Assembly: GCA_031472005.1 (NCBI GenBank)
Contig: PZJY01000001.1
Span: 3,720,001-3,784,000 of the forward strand
Source: Tetracladium setigerum
Taxonomy: Eukaryota; Ascomycota; Leotiomycetes; Helotiales
Length of the DNA stretch: 64,000 bases
Reading direction: 5' to 3'
In this document: positions 42,401 through 54,880 of the stretch, one piece after another
How the letters are laid out: every line of letters starts with the position of its first letter
Numbering within the stretch: position 1 is the first letter of the stretch
The notes under the pieces: model-generated
The model's database searches: none
Told to the model about the DNA's origin: nothing
Seen by the model: the letters and a program-made list of their open reading frames with translations, nothing else
Made by a program: the position numbers and the translations under genes

Positions 42401-45400
42401 GGTTACTACAGTCATATCCATCGCCCCCTTGGATGTCAAAGGACTTTTGCAGACCTATCTTTCCGAGTACGACGATGATGGAGCGTACGGTCATGTATCT
42501 CTAGGCAGATCTTTTGCATCCGAAATGGGGTCCATTATTTCTGGGTCTGATCAACGACTTGGCGCCATTGACCGTCATGTAGACTGCAATGTCAACACAG
42601 CATCTGACTTTGTTGCCCAGTATACCACTCGGCAAGAATACAGGTACGCAGAAGCTTTACCAGACCATGATGCGGAATGGCTTCGATTCATGCACCTGGG
42701 AGAACGTAGAGGATCAATCTACGCGAAATCCGAAAATAGTGGTGAAGATGCAAGCACTGTCCTTGCCCACCTGGAAGCGCGCACTCTGAAAAGGAAATTC
42801 ATTCCTATTGGGGAGCTTCGAGATATTTTGCGAAGGGCAGCCGCGCTTCTTTGTAGAAGTAAGAAGAAGGACGAATGTGCTATTGTGCATCATTTGGTTG
42901 CCATTCCATTTGCAATGTTCACAAAACAATCTATCAAGCTTGGCATATCCTTATGGACTGGAGTCATCAATGAAAATCCACGAATGGAGTCTAGAATCTT
43001 GATGGAAGTTGCCCAGCAATGGGAGGCTACAATTCATCGACGTCTCGGCCTATACGATGAACATTTTGCGTAAGTGGATGCTGAAATATCGATGAACTAT
43101 TCTAATTTGAACAAATAGTCACCCCGACCCCTTCTACGTCAAGGAGGAATTTGCTCCAAGTGATCGAGCAGCGCTGGCAAAGCAGCAGCAGCATGCAAAT
43201 AGCCTTCTTGCGCCTCATATGCGACTGCTTCAATTCCTTGGAAGTCATTTCAATGCCACTCGCCTTGGGAGCCCTCATACAGAGAAGGCGTTCATTAGGT
43301 TGTTGAACGTAACACTAGAGGGAATGAAACGTGCGACTGGACACCCTCTTACACGAGAGTTGCGATTCCAGATCGTCTTGTTTGGCCTGCAGGTATTGAA
43401 GCACAGCATTGCTCTCAGCTCCGATGAGAGATCAATCCTCAAGGACCGAATTCTTACAGCTGCTCTCACATGGTTCTCTTTTGCTCCCAACTGGACTTTC
43501 GGTGGCAACCGGCTCCAGTTGAAAGCGGAGAGTCGTTTGCTATCAGAAGTGTCAGCTGCCTTCCGCGGTACCCATGTGGTATTGCAAAAACCTGGGTCAT
43601 TGCACAAGACCATACAGGATAAGGAGGATCTGCTTCAGGCTTTGATCGAGAGCGAGCAGACGAGGTTGACTACTTGGCTGTATCCTCTTGATGAGCCGCG
43701 TGGTCAAACTGCCAGCGCTGGCAAGGCTCAAACGGAAGTAAGTATACACCTACCCCAATTCATAAATTTCCATTTAACAGTTTCTAGGCAACTCTTATTC
43801 GTCTCGTAAAGACTGCATGGTTGGCCAACCCTTCCTTAGCTGTGCAGCTAGTCACAAGATTTCCTTCTGTTCAGCTTCACAAAGAAGTTCGAGGGCTACT
43901 TCTCAAATTTCCTGACAAGGCTGTCTCGGAACCCGAGGCTGCCCAGCTTCTACTTGGCGATCATTTACCAGATGACGTCTCATTTCAATTGAAGGTATAG
44001 ACCATCAACCAAGCCTATTTTCAAACTTTACTAACATCAGCAGTATCTCCTTTACTGGGCTCCTGTCAACCCCATTACGGCTGTGACCTACTTCCTCCCT
44101 TCATATCGCAACCATCCTTTCATTTTACAATATGCAATGCGAGCATTGGAGAGCCATTCCGTTGATGTAACGTTCTTCTACGTCCCACAAATTGTCCAGA
44201 CTCTTCGCTATGATGCACTTGGCTACGTGGAGAGATACATTGTAGAGACAGCGAAGTTTTCTCAACTATTCGCCCACCAAATTATCTGGAATATGAAGGC
44301 AAATGCATATAAAGACGAAGATTCCACAATTGTGAGTTCGCAAAAAGGGCAACCAAGAACCCCTGCTAATCGTTATACAGCCCGATGTTGTGAAGCCAAC
44401 GCTTGACAAGGTCATGAACAGAATGATTGCAGAGTTCTCGACTGTTGACAGAGCCTTCTACGAACGAGAGTTTACGTTCTTTGATGATGTCACAAGCATC
44501 TCCGGAAAGTTGAAGCCCTTTATCAAGAAGTCCAAACCCGAGAAGAAGCAGAAAATCGAAGAGGAATTACGCAAAATTAAGGTCGAGGTTGGAGTGTACC
44601 TGCCCAGTAATCCTGATGGCGTAGTCATTGGAATTGATCGGAAATCTGGCAAGCCCTTGCAAAGTCACGCCAAAGCACCATATATGGCCACATTCCGAAT
44701 TCAGAAAGCAAGAGGAATGGAGGAAGCTGACGGTTTGCTATTGGAAACCAACAAACATGGTCAAACACCTCAAGATAGCACGATTGAGATCTGGCAATCT
44801 GCCATTTTCAAAGTTGGAGATGATTGTCGTCAAGATGTCCTCGCGTTGCAAATGATCGCAGCCTTCCGTGGGATTTTTAACAATGTTGGTCTGGATGTCT
44901 ACGTTTTCCCATACCGTGTCACCGCAACCGCTCCAGGATGTGGTGTTATTGATGTTCTACCAAGCTCCATATCCCGAGATATGGTCGGGAGAGAGGCTGT
45001 CAATGGTCTCTACGACTATTTCATATCCAGATACGGCAACGAAGACTCTCTTCGCTTCCAAGAAGCTCGAAGTAACTTCGTCAAAAGCATGGCTGCCTAC
45101 TCCATGATATCCTTCCTTCTCCAGTTCAAGGATCGCCACAACGGAAATATCATGATCGATGACGCCGGCCACATCCTCCACATCGATTTCGGATTTTGCT
45201 TCGACATCGCACCTGGCGGCGTTAAATTCGAACGCGCGCCTTTCAAGCTCACAAAAGAAATGGTATCTGTCATGGGCGGTAGCACCGAGCATCAATCGTA
45301 CAAATGGTTTGAGGAGCTCACCGTCAAAGCGTTCTTGGCGTCCAGACAATATACAGAGAAGCTGTCCCAGATTGTGTTGTTGATGATGGACTCAGGATTG

Positions 45401-45571
45401 CCATGCTTCAAGCCAGAATCGATTAAGAATTTCAAGGATCGCTTCGTGTTGGAGAAGAGTGAGAGGGAGGCGGCCGATTATATGAAAGCGTTAATTAAGA
45501 AGAGTTATTCCAGCATGTCGACTGGGGTTTATGATCATTTCCAGTTGATCACGAATGGTATTCCGTACTAG
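39446..45571 (+). CDS. STT4: Phosphatidylinositol 4-kinase alpha (Stt4)
   Basis: Makes plasma-membrane PI4P from phosphatidylinositol, feeding PI(4,5)P2 and cell-wall signalling. Seven exons: 39446-39643, 39696-41315, 41367-43069, 43119-43737, 43788-43994, 44044-44331, 44381-45571; 1,941 residues, in line with the family (about 1,900), with no frame break. The N-terminal two thirds are helical repeats. The C-terminal PI3/4-kinase domain shows KVGDDCRQDVLALQMI, catalytic FLLQFKDRHNGNIMIDDAGH, activation-loop HIDFGFCFDIAPGGVKFE, and ends KKSYSSMSTGVYDHFQLITN + GIPY. Exon 6 has a tandem CAG-CAG acceptor (44038-44043), so one Gln may be optional. Confidence 0.97.
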
Positions 45572-46098
45572 ATTTTAGCATTCGTCGAGTGGCAAGCGTT
45601 CCATATGTATCTAAGAATCAATGGAAGTGTGCTGTTCAATGCAAGTTGTTTGTGCTAAAAATTACCCGATAACATACTGTCTTCTCACATATCTTTGCTT
45701 CCAGGTTGAGTTCTGCGTTTCGAGAACCGGTACCAAAAGAGTAGTTTCATAGCTTGATGTGGATTTCGGGCTATCCGACCCTCCTCTTTCCATTCCTAAT
45801 ACGAAGGTAAGAGGTTCTGTTTACTTTTACAACAATAAATTACAACAAAAAAGCCCCCACACCCTTAAATACCCTCCCCAAACGCCGAACCTGTATGCAG
45901 CAAGATAATATTATTCTCCCATCCTGACGTTACTTCTCTTATTCCGTCTAGTATGAGCAGGCCAGCCCAAGCCTAAATCCCAGGGCCTATCCCATCCTTT
46001 CCCCTTATGTATGTGTTACACCCAACTTTTAGTACACTGCAAAGTAATAACAAGTAAAGAGAGAGACGGAAGAGGTGGCATCAATCGTCAAAAAAATT
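45572..46098. other. Convergent 3' flank STT4 / MDM31
   Basis: 527 bp shared 3' space between two stop codons; no further feature recognised. Confidence 0.5.
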
Positions 46099-48339
46099 TC
46101 AAGCCACGCTTCCCGCCATCCCCATGAAGATCGCTTGTATAGCCATAGAAATCGACCAGAATCCCACTTTCTTCAATCGCCTCAATCGTGCTTGGCTGTC
46201 AACCACATCTTTCGCAAAAGCCTCGTATGTTTCAGCTGAGAGATCTTCCATCAATCCGCTGTCGAAAATGGTCCAGCTACCGTCGAACTCACTCGCTCGC
46301 TTGACGATACGACAGTTGACGGGAATGAAAGTATTTTGGGAATTTATGTAAGCGACAATAGGGCGGATGAGAGCTTGATTTATGTAGGAGAGGTCGCGGG
46401 TGAAGAGGGGCACAGAGGCGCGAACGTCGTTGAGGTGGACGCGGAGGTCCATGACGAGGAACCGTTTATCGTCGTCTTGAGGTAATTTCTTGGGGGCTGG
46501 CTTGCGCTTGGGGTGTTCGGGGTCGTGGTGGTGGTTATTTTCGAGGATACTGAGGTAGCGGTTGGATGTAACCGTTGCTTCCATGCGGTCGTAGAAGTCA
46601 GACACGACTCTTGCTATGCTGTCGTCTGTTTCGTGGGGAAGCATCACGTCGGCTACGATGTCGACGTTACCTTCGTGGATCCATCCGAATGGTCCGTCGA
46701 CTCCACGATTCAGATGATCAATTTTTAGACCATCAATTCGGAGCCTGCTGTGCTTCTTCCAAGGAGTACTACCGCCTTCTTCAGACGACTCGAGATGAGA
46801 TCCTGCGAAACCATGCATTTGGCGAGGGTGTATGGTAAACAGGGAACCATCGAATGCTCCTGACATATTATTTGCTGACAGGAAATCGTAGAACAACCAT
46901 TGTTTCCGTAGCTGCGGCAACTCGCAGCTAAAAATGCTCACTGAGAATGGCCTGAATCCATCTGGCTGATGAATTGTGACCAATAAATCCTCCAACTTGA
47001 ACGACTCAATTTCGAAATCTCCAAGCTGATGCTCATGGCGAAAGGTCCTTGGATCGACATATTCTGCAGGCCAGAAAACAGACGTTCTATCCACAACTCC
47101 ACGAACCCCCTTCACCTCCACGAACTGTAGAAGTCCCTTCCCATTCCACCACTTCACGAACGATAGTGTCACATTGACGGTTCCGATCGTAAGGTCGAAT
47201 TGCGTATAATTTGTATCTTCCTCTTCTTCCTCCCGCGGTTTACCCTCTGTCTCAGTTTGACGTTCTGCAGCAGCTGCTGCGGCGGCACTTATCGAAGAGC
47301 CTTTGCTGACTTTTGCATTCCCCTGACCTGGTCGCCTCGAAACAAAGACATTGTGAAATGTGATGACGCCGTCCTTCCACTTCGGTACAATAGCGGATTC
47401 GAATACTACTTTGACACCAGCTGAGTGTGTCAGATAATCGCCAACCCATCTTGCGAGAGTTTCTAGAGAGGTCAGTATTTTGATTTCCAGTGGATTGAAT
47501 AGCCATACCTTGTGCAACAACGGTGTTGATTGACAGAATAACAAGCGAAAAGAAGGTCGTCGTTCCAACTAAAATCCAAACGATATTGCCCAAAACAAAC
47601 CATGAAACAAAAGCACTCCAATCATCTACGTTCCACGGCCGCGTACTCCTGATAGAGAACCACTTGAATCGCACCTTCAGTCGTGACCAAAACCCACTTG
47701 CTGCTGCGAGAAGCTCCTCTTTCGTCGGCCGGTGCGGCATCTTAGGCATATTGGGAAGATGAGGTAGATGAGGGAGATGAAGGTACGAATTTGAGGAAGC
47801 ATCTGGCTCGGTCGCCGGTTCGCTCTTCTTTGGCTTCGCCGCCGCTGCTGCAGCGGCAGTAGCAGCAGGTTTCGCGTTGCCATCTTGCTGCATCCTTCGA
47901 TTATTATGCCCATTCGATACCGAGCTCTTATTCCTCCTGATATACCCCTCTGCCGTTTCCGGGTACTCGAATGGATCTCTCGACGCCATGCCTGCTGTGC
48001 CAGAGAGATAATCGGCCTGCGTGGAAATGTGGTGGTTGAAAATAAAGACTTTTCCGTGGCTGTCACACAGGATGTAATCGGAGGTGAGACTGTTGATGCT
48101 GGACTGATATCGACGAAAAGAAGGCTGCAAGGCGTGAAACTTTTAATGATTGATGGTCTCTGCGGTGTGCCCTTCTGTAACCTGGGTCTGGTCCAGGAAA
48201 AGGCTCGTCTCGATGTAGGAGTAAAGGTTGATCGAGAATTCGCGAAATGTCTCGACTGATTGCATCGCTGAGAACCAAGGAACGGGTTTGCGGGTTCCCA
48301 AATTTGGGACCACAGTCTCGGAGTTATCCTTGAAGCCAT
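46099..48339 (-). CDS. MDM31: Mitochondrial inner-membrane protein Mdm31/Mdm32 family
   Basis: Needed for mitochondrial morphology and phospholipid homeostasis. Exons 48339-47509 and 47462-46099. Seen: N-terminal presequence-like MASRITPRLWSQIWEPANPF...SRRAFSWTRPRLQ, then DPFEYPETAEGYIRRNKSS, a His/Leu/Pro repeat (YLHLPHLPHLPNMPKMPHRP), a membrane segment (WFVLGNIVWILVGTTTFFSL), and the conserved core ETLARWVGDYLTHSAGVKVV + FESAIVPKWKDGVITFHNVF, ending in a second hydrophobic segment (SISMAIQAIFMGMAGSVA). The presequence frame and body frame do not match: they overlap in different frames over 47960-48160. One missing base or an unrecognised small intron would join them. Restored length is about 731. 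Confidence 0.88.
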
Positions 48340-48695
48340 TCTGTAGATATCATCATGAATCAACGCAGACTGTTGAAGTCGCAGAGGAATTATGATTTCG
48401 AAGGAACAGCACACGAGCAAAAAGGGTGGCAGGGAGAATTGGGGGAGGGAAGGAGACTTTAGGGAGTCTGGAATGACGATTGCTTAACACGCGAAATTTA
48501 CAGCGGACTTTTAAGTGCACGGACCAAGTCAACTTTCTTATCGGGGATGGCTGATAATTTTTATGTTCCCCACCAAAGACAATTGCTTCCACGACGACCG
48601 CTTTTACTTGCGCCCACAGAACTTGACGACAACGACCATTACGCTCGCAGATTTTGGTTGGAAGTATAAGTTGCTGAGAAGAAACAGAAGCCAAA
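48340..48695. promoter_or_regulatory. Divergent promoter, MDM31 / PNO1
   Basis: 356 bp between opposing start codons; both promoters must be here. No specific sites named. Confidence 0.5.
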
Positions 48696-49674
48696 ATGCC
48701 TGCACCAACCGCCCGATTAAGACAGCCAGAGGAAGTGGCAGAAGCATCAAACGTCCCATTACCTACAGGTACATTTTGACCGCACTCTCTGTGCGCAAGC
48801 ATTCACTAACAACCAGTAGAGCAAGATGATGAATTATTACTCGATGCCCCTGAAGTCGTAGCATCGGAATTGCAAGGACCAGCAGTGGAGGGGGATACAG
48901 AAATGCACATTGACGAAGAAGGACGACCAAGATTTGCGCCGGCCAAAAATAACGTACGCATTCGCCCTGTCATTCGAGCGCAGATACACCACTTGCTCCT
49001 GTTGAATGTTTTGGGCGTGGAATACACTTGCTAACAAAGAGCGTAGGATGGACCAGTTCGAGTCGAATCCCGCAAAGTCCCAATCCCACCCCATCGAATG
49101 ACCCCCTCAAATCCGCCTGGCCCAAGATGTACCCACCCCTTGTCGAGCATCTCAAACTCCAAGTTCGAATGAACATCAAGAACCGCGCCGTCGAACTCAG
49201 GACCTCAAAGCACACCACAGACACCGGAGCGTTGCAAAAGGGAGAGGATTTCGTAAAGGCTTTCACCCTTGGATTCGATGTTGATGATGTAAGTCTCCCT
49301 CCCATAGTTTTTTGAGAGATAGCGCTAGTTGTTCTTTCTAACTCAATTTTTCAAAATAGGCAATTGCGCTCCTCCGACTCGACGACCTCTACATCCAAAC
49401 TTTCGAAATCAAAGATGTCAAGACCCTCCAAGGCGAACACATGGGTCGCGCAATCGGCCGTATCGCAGGCAAAGACGGCAAGACCAAATTTGCCATTGAG
49501 AATGCCAGCCGCACGAGAGTAGTGCTCGCCGATTCCAAGATCCACATTTTGGGCGGATTCAAGAATATCGGTATCGCGAAGGAGGCGATTGTTAGTTTGA
49601 TTCTGGGTAGCCCGCCTGGAAAGGTCTATGGAAATTTGAGAACAGTGGCGTCGAGGATGAAGGAGAGATTCTGA
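48696..49674 (+). CDS. PNO1: Pre-rRNA-processing protein Pno1 (Dim2/Rrp20), KH domain
   Basis: KH-fold partner of Nob1 needed for 18S rRNA 3'-end maturation and 40S assembly. Exons 48696-48768, 48820-48953 (or from 48817), 49047-49288, 49360-49674. Conserved: KVPIPPHRMTPLKSAWPKMY, LVEHLKLQVRMNIKNRAVEL, ALQKGEDFVKAFTLGFDVDD, MGRAIGRIAGKDGKTKFAIE, ADSKIHILGGFKNIGIAKEA and SLILGSPPGKVYGNLRTVAS + RMKERF. A frame break at CCCCC 49102-49106 needs one more C, giving 254 residues. The protein is essential in yeast, so the break is very likely an error. The first intron has a CAG-TAG tandem acceptor. Confidence 0.95.
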
Positions 49675-50438
49675 AGAAATCGACGAGGACTGAAAGAATG
49701 AGCATGAGTGCATGGCGTTGGAGTTCGGGTACAGCTTTTTTGAGCAAAAGCATTTTCACGACTGGGATTGGTTGGAGTACCAAATCGTTGCTAATTCTTT
49801 TCGGAGGAGTTGAGGAAGAGAGGATTTTACCGTAGTAAAAGAAAGGTGCATCAAAAATGAAGACCATAGGTTCAACTTTCTTACGGCAAATAGACAGATT
49901 TTCAGAGAGCAACAAATGGAAATGTGCACTTGAGATTGGACACTTTTGTCTATTTTCGCAGCCAGAGTAAAGCAACGCAACGCAGGAATGCAGATGAAAA
50001 ATTTGCAAATATTAACCATGAAACTCACCAAATCGCCACCCAAGGTCTGGCATTTATGATTTAAAATTATATTCAGCTGTATTTCTCAGATACAGGCATG
50101 CGCAATTATGCGTCTTCATTCATATCCACCCAAAAATGACTTTTGGTTCATCTCTCCAACCACTATAATCCAGTCCATCATCCATCCCCCAGCCCATCCC
50201 CCACCAAATGACTCGTTTATTTACAAGTAGAATAATATATCATTACAGAGGGCAAAGGCAAGGGCAACTGCATCCGTCGAAAGAGGGGGAAATGGTTCCA
50301 GAAGACGTGACTAAACACTTCTCTGCTCTCCTCCTGCCATACGCCCCCAAATGAAAATGAACCAACGCCAGCCAGGTAACGCCTTAATAAAAAATCAATT
50401 AAACCCAAGGGATGAGAAAAGATAGAAGAGAGGAGCAC
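49675..50438. other. Convergent 3' flank PNO1 / Chk2-type kinase
   Basis: 764 bp between stop codons. Only short frames; no domain or repeat recognised. Confidence 0.5.
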
Positions 50439-52784
50439 TCATTTCTTCTTCTTGGCGTCTTCTTTGGAGTAAATCGAGCCTTCGTCTTGCGGATCAAATA
50501 GCTCCTGGTCACCCTTACCACCAAGCTCCATAAACTCATTTGGGTTTCGGTTCTTAGATGGCGTAGTCTCTTGCTTTGGTCCATCATTGGAAGCCTCGTA
50601 TTCACCGGATTTATTGACCTTGTTGGGCTTTCCTGTTGGATTCTTGGCGAAGACCTTGACAGGAGTTTTATCTGTTTCGACTTCGATAACTCGTCTGACC
50701 TGAACATCGTTGATGCTGCTGAGTAAAGTACGTTCGCGATGCATCTTTCGAGTGCTGAAGTCCAGACCACCGAGTCCTCCAACGAGGCCGTCTGTGCTGT
50801 CGTTGGGATTGGGCATAGACAGGGTAGTCCATGGATGTGCAAGGCAGTCGTCGATGGTATATCTCTTCTCAACATCAACCGTCAACATACGATCGATGAG
50901 GTCCAAGGCTGGATCGCCAACTGAGTCCCAGTATGGGGATGGGTAGTCGAATCGGCCGGCTCGGATCTGTTGTGTGAGGGTGTATGGGTTCTCACGTGAG
51001 AAGAGCTCGTCAGAGAACGGTGGGAAGCCACAGAGGCAGATGTAGAGCACGACTCCCAACGACCAAACATCAACAGCACGAGTGTATCTTCGGTGCCGAG
51101 AATCCTCTAGGATTTCAGGCGCAACGTAAGATGGTGTTCCACACAGTGTTGTGGTGAACGACTCCTCCCCAATGATTTTTGCCAAGCCGAAATCAGCCAA
51201 CTTGACGTGAAGATCCTTGTCTGTGAGTAAGATGTTCTCAGGCTTGATGTCTCGGTGAACAATGCCTCGATCATGCTTGGAATCGTTAGTAGAGCTTAAA
51301 ACGGATAGGATAGAGAGACGCTTACCAAGTACTTGACACCCTGGAACAATTGAATGAAGACCTTTCTAGTTTCGGCCTCAGTCAACTTTGACTTCATAAC
51401 GATTGCATTGAATAGTTCTCCTTCAGCTGCGAGTTCCAGAACAAGGTAAACAGCACTTGGCTCATCGAACGTATCCTTGAGGCATAACATATTCTAAAAG
51501 GAGATAAGGGGTCAGTATCTAGGTAGCCATGCAAATGAGGACTGGGGATTTGGACTCGTTGATTTGCAAATCGTCGATCTGGAAATGACTTTGTCTTGAA
51601 GCGGTATTGATGGCATGGATGCGAGATTACTTACCGGATGAGAGACACCCATCAACACAGCGATCTCTTGTTGCAGGCCTTCCGTCTTGGAGCGGTCTTC
51701 GACACCTACTTGCTTGCTGAAGATCTTAACGGCATAGCGTTGACCGGTAGATTTTTCAATGCAGAGGAAAACTTCGGCAAAGTGACCCTTACCAAGCTTC
51801 TCAAGAAGTGTATAGCGTTGCAAGAAACCACTTGTCTTTTGGCTCTTTGGGTATCTGAAGACGAATCTTGCCTTGTCCAGTACTGTAATCTCGTCGTTCT
51901 CCTTGAGCTCTCGTCTCTTATTTCGGCCAATGACAGCTTCATTGACGAATGTACCATTGCTAGATAGATCCTCCAAAACCACAACTGTTTTTCCACCTTT
52001 GATCTCAGCGAACAGAAGGCAGTGTCGGTTTGAGACAATGGGATCATCAATGATGAGGTCTATATTGGCATAATTAGCTTGCACTCGTGTCTTTCTGTCA
52101 TGTAACGTACCACACTCGGGATGACGGCCAATCAAGTAGCCCCCTGACGCAACTCCTTTGAATTTGGTTTTCTCATATGCCTGCTCCTCCTTTGCGAAAT
52201 CCTTAGCCTTGCCATTCTTGTTATCCTTACCAAATTCTGGCAAGCTGTCAGGAAGTGGGCAGGCATTTCTCTTTCTCAGAACCAACGACTTTCCATACTT
52301 AAGGTCGGTCGGAAGCAGATATCCCCAGACACCCTCCTCATCTTCGTCTACAACTTCATCAGACAGCGCATTGGAAGCATATGGGATCTGGGAGAAGGCT
52401 TGCGTATCCTGCGGAGGCGAGGAGAAACCCGGAGGATCCATGGGTGCGTGATGGTCGTAGGGGTGGTGTTGAATCTGGCTCGGTCGACCTTCGGGAGGGG
52501 TAGCAGTTGTCTCCTTGTAAGCCTCCGTTGAAGAGAGCGAGTCGGCGTGGGTGATTGGGGTAGGGAGTTGTTTTTTCTTGGAAACTGGAGTGGTAGCACG
52601 TTGTTGTTGAGAGGTGGTTGCGGAGGTGATGCGAGAAGATCGACGAGGTTTCTTCGAATTATCATTTTCCTCCGTGTTGGCACCCTGCGCCCCAAAGGTC
52701 AGTTTCAACATTTCAGAAGGGATCAAAAGCGATCAGACATACTCTGCCCCTCTTCAATTGACTCTTCTCGGCTCGAGGACCCAT
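50439..52784 (-). CDS. FHA-domain checkpoint kinase (Chk2/Rad53/Cds1 type)
   Basis: DNA-damage checkpoint serine/threonine kinase; its Neurospora relative is PRD-4. Exons 52784-52743, 52684-52111, 52059-51635, 51493-51326, 51275-50439; 681 residues, frame intact. A Ser/Thr/Gln-rich N-terminus is followed by an FHA domain (GGYLIGRHPECDLIIDDPIV + SNRHC; LEDLSSNGTFVNEAVIGR), then a kinase domain: YTLLEKLGKGHFAEVFLCIE, RYAVKIFSK, HDRGIVHRDIKPENILL, KLADFGLAK, GTPSYVAPEIL, DVWSLGVVLYICLCGFPPFS. All catalytic Lys/Asp residues are visible. One N-terminal FHA domain makes it closer to Chk2/Cds1 than to two-FHA Rad53. The tail is lysine-rich (KEDAKKKK), possibly a nuclear signal. Confidence 0.94.
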
Positions 52785-53637
52785 GGTTGCTGAGGCAGAA
52801 GCTCACTTTCCACGAAGGGAGAAGGAGATATTTGGGATGCTGAATTGCGTAAATCGCACAGCAGGCAGGCAGATTTTATCAACAGCCCTTGTGCACAGAT
52901 GGACTCGAAATTCAGCTCTTGCGCCCGAGCAAGATATGAGAAAAGAAAGCAAATTGCACAATGTTTGTTTGGAGATGATGTTGCTGGATTTCCAGGTTGC
53001 GTTCCTCGATCCAGTCGCTTGGACTAGCTGGGTCCGTCTAGGCTGGAATGCCGACTTTTTGATCGGCTGCTGGCCCGTGCAAGCTGTACTCGGCAACAGT
53101 CTGGGGGCTTGGGAGCAGGTGTGGGCTTGATCAACTCTCCACTCACGCGTTGTGGGACGATACACAATAATAAACCAAGGGCTTTTATATTGTCGAGCAA
53201 AAGCGACAGATAAGAAGAGGACGACGAGGAGGAAGAGAGAAAAATACTCGACTCTAAGTCATATACTCCTACAGCCGAACTGCGCAAAAAGTCCATGATG
53301 AGTTAGACCCGCTGATGCACACTTTTTCTAATCACAGCATCCCATTTTCGCTAAGTCGCGTTCGACTGACCCCTGGATCAGTGTCGCGTTCTGGAAGCAT
53401 TCCCGTGACCTGGTTTCGTGATCAACCAGAAGACTTGGAAATGCCCAGCAAGGTCTGCTTCCTGTCACAAGAGTAGCCCGCTGTGTTGTACTCGACGTCC
53501 TTCGTGCTCTGCAAGCGCAGATCACTCCCGCCTGTCTCTGTCTCATGGGCGGTTCATACCCAGACAAATAATGCACAGAAGCCTATACTCGGGCATGGTT
53601 CTTCAAAGTCGGAGATTAGAGAGCATTCCAACATCAT
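52785..53637. other. Intergenic, no gene seen
   Basis: 853 bp upstream of the checkpoint kinase, downstream of the HCNGP-like gene. A 115-codon plus-strand frame at 52783-53130 lacks any domain and overlaps the kinase start; not called. No ncRNA recognised. Confidence 0.5.
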
Positions 53638-54575
53638 TCAACTCTCAAATCGACTCTTCCTCTTGAGACCCTGAACGAGAGGCGAGCTTGATCTTCCGCG
53701 GTCTAAACCCGCCATGACTCTCTCTGCTGCACTCTTTTGGCCTCCTCTACTTCCGACCCCAGGAGTTCCGCTTCGGCTACCTGGATCCGCTGCACTCGCT
53801 GGAACAAAGTCAACACTTTCCCTATGACCTCGCAGCTTTTCTTCTTCCTTTGCCTTTGCAATACTCTGCTGGCTCTTAGATAGCTCTCCTTTGTAAGCAT
53901 AATGGGGAAAATTAGTTGGGTCCCACAGCTCTGTTGGTAATGTGGTAGAGTATTGCTCGGCTTCATTGATATCTGCGAAATCCAACAACTTCTGCATGAG
54001 ACTAGGGTTTCTCAGTGCAGGTGATTTAGAAAGCTTCTCGTTGAAATGAACTCCTTGTTTCTTCAGCTGGAGGAAATGTTTGAACTTTGCATTCGAGCTC
54101 TCACTAGGAGAGCCTGGCGGGGAGGGCGGAATATCGTAGTTGGGGATGGTAGGTAGAGTAAGGTCTCGAAGCAGGGCTTGATTCGCAGAGTAAGGAGATT
54201 GTGGCATAACATGCGGATCTTCGTCTTCCTCTAAAAGATCAGAGGCTGGCGCATCAATTGGAATGGTAGGGCCGATCACTGGTCCCTCGTCCGCAGCAGG
54301 TCGTTCAATAAGTTTCGGTGAAAGTGGCCGTTGGCCATTTGACTGGGCTTCTAATGCTTAATTAGTCGTCGCATATAGGATATAAGTATGGCATAGAACG
54401 CACCTTGCTTCGCTCCATTACTTTCAGTTTTTGTGGAAGGTATCACTTTCTGCGACCGGTCAGTAAAGCGGCTGCGACGCGCATTCTGGGATAAAGCTAC
54501 ATCTGCCGGAGGAGGGAGGATAGCTGCAGAGGCATCATCTTCCTCGTCACTACTCCCATAATTGACCAATGCCAT
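53638..54575 (-). CDS. HCNGP / SAP30-binding-protein-like nuclear protein
   Basis: HCNGP family (PF07818-type), linked to pre-mRNA splicing and transcription. Exons 54575-54404 and 54350-53638; 294 residues. Typical features: the acidic start MALVNYGSSDEEDDASAAI, then the domain core HFLQLKKQGVHFNEKLSKSP + ALRNPSLMQKLLDFADINEA, and LPTELWDPTNFPHYAYKGEL. The tail is basic and Ser/Arg-rich (GLDRGRSSSPLVQGLKRKSR). Divergent from the proteasome beta-7 gene across 305 bp. Confidence 0.87.
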
Positions 54576-54880
54576 AATGTCGCACTTTGTGAATCGATCT
54601 GTCGGGTGGTGTTGTTGAGTTACGTCGGTCGGTACCTGGGAGATCTTTTTGTTTGGGGCAGGCCGAGCAATGCAACTGCCCGCCGACAATTAAAGGTGAT
54701 GCGGCCGCACTTTAGCGTCTCCACTCCAAGGGGAGCTCCAGCTTCGCGTTCACTGTTTGCCTTGCACCAGTTCACCATTGAATCACCAGTACTCATCAAC
54801 GCTGACACCAATCTCATATCAAGTCCTCTTCTTTACTATCTCTCCACAATCCTCCTTAACGAAACAACAAATACACAATC
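54576..54880. promoter_or_regulatory. Divergent promoter, HCNGP-like / PRE4
   Basis: 305 bp between divergent starts. No specific element named; the yeast Rpn4 site (GGTGGCAAA) was not seen. Confidence 0.5.

Noticed and set aside
52783..53130. 115-codon plus-strand frame
   Set aside because: It overlaps the checkpoint-kinase start, lacks any domain, and no splice-linked extension was seen.
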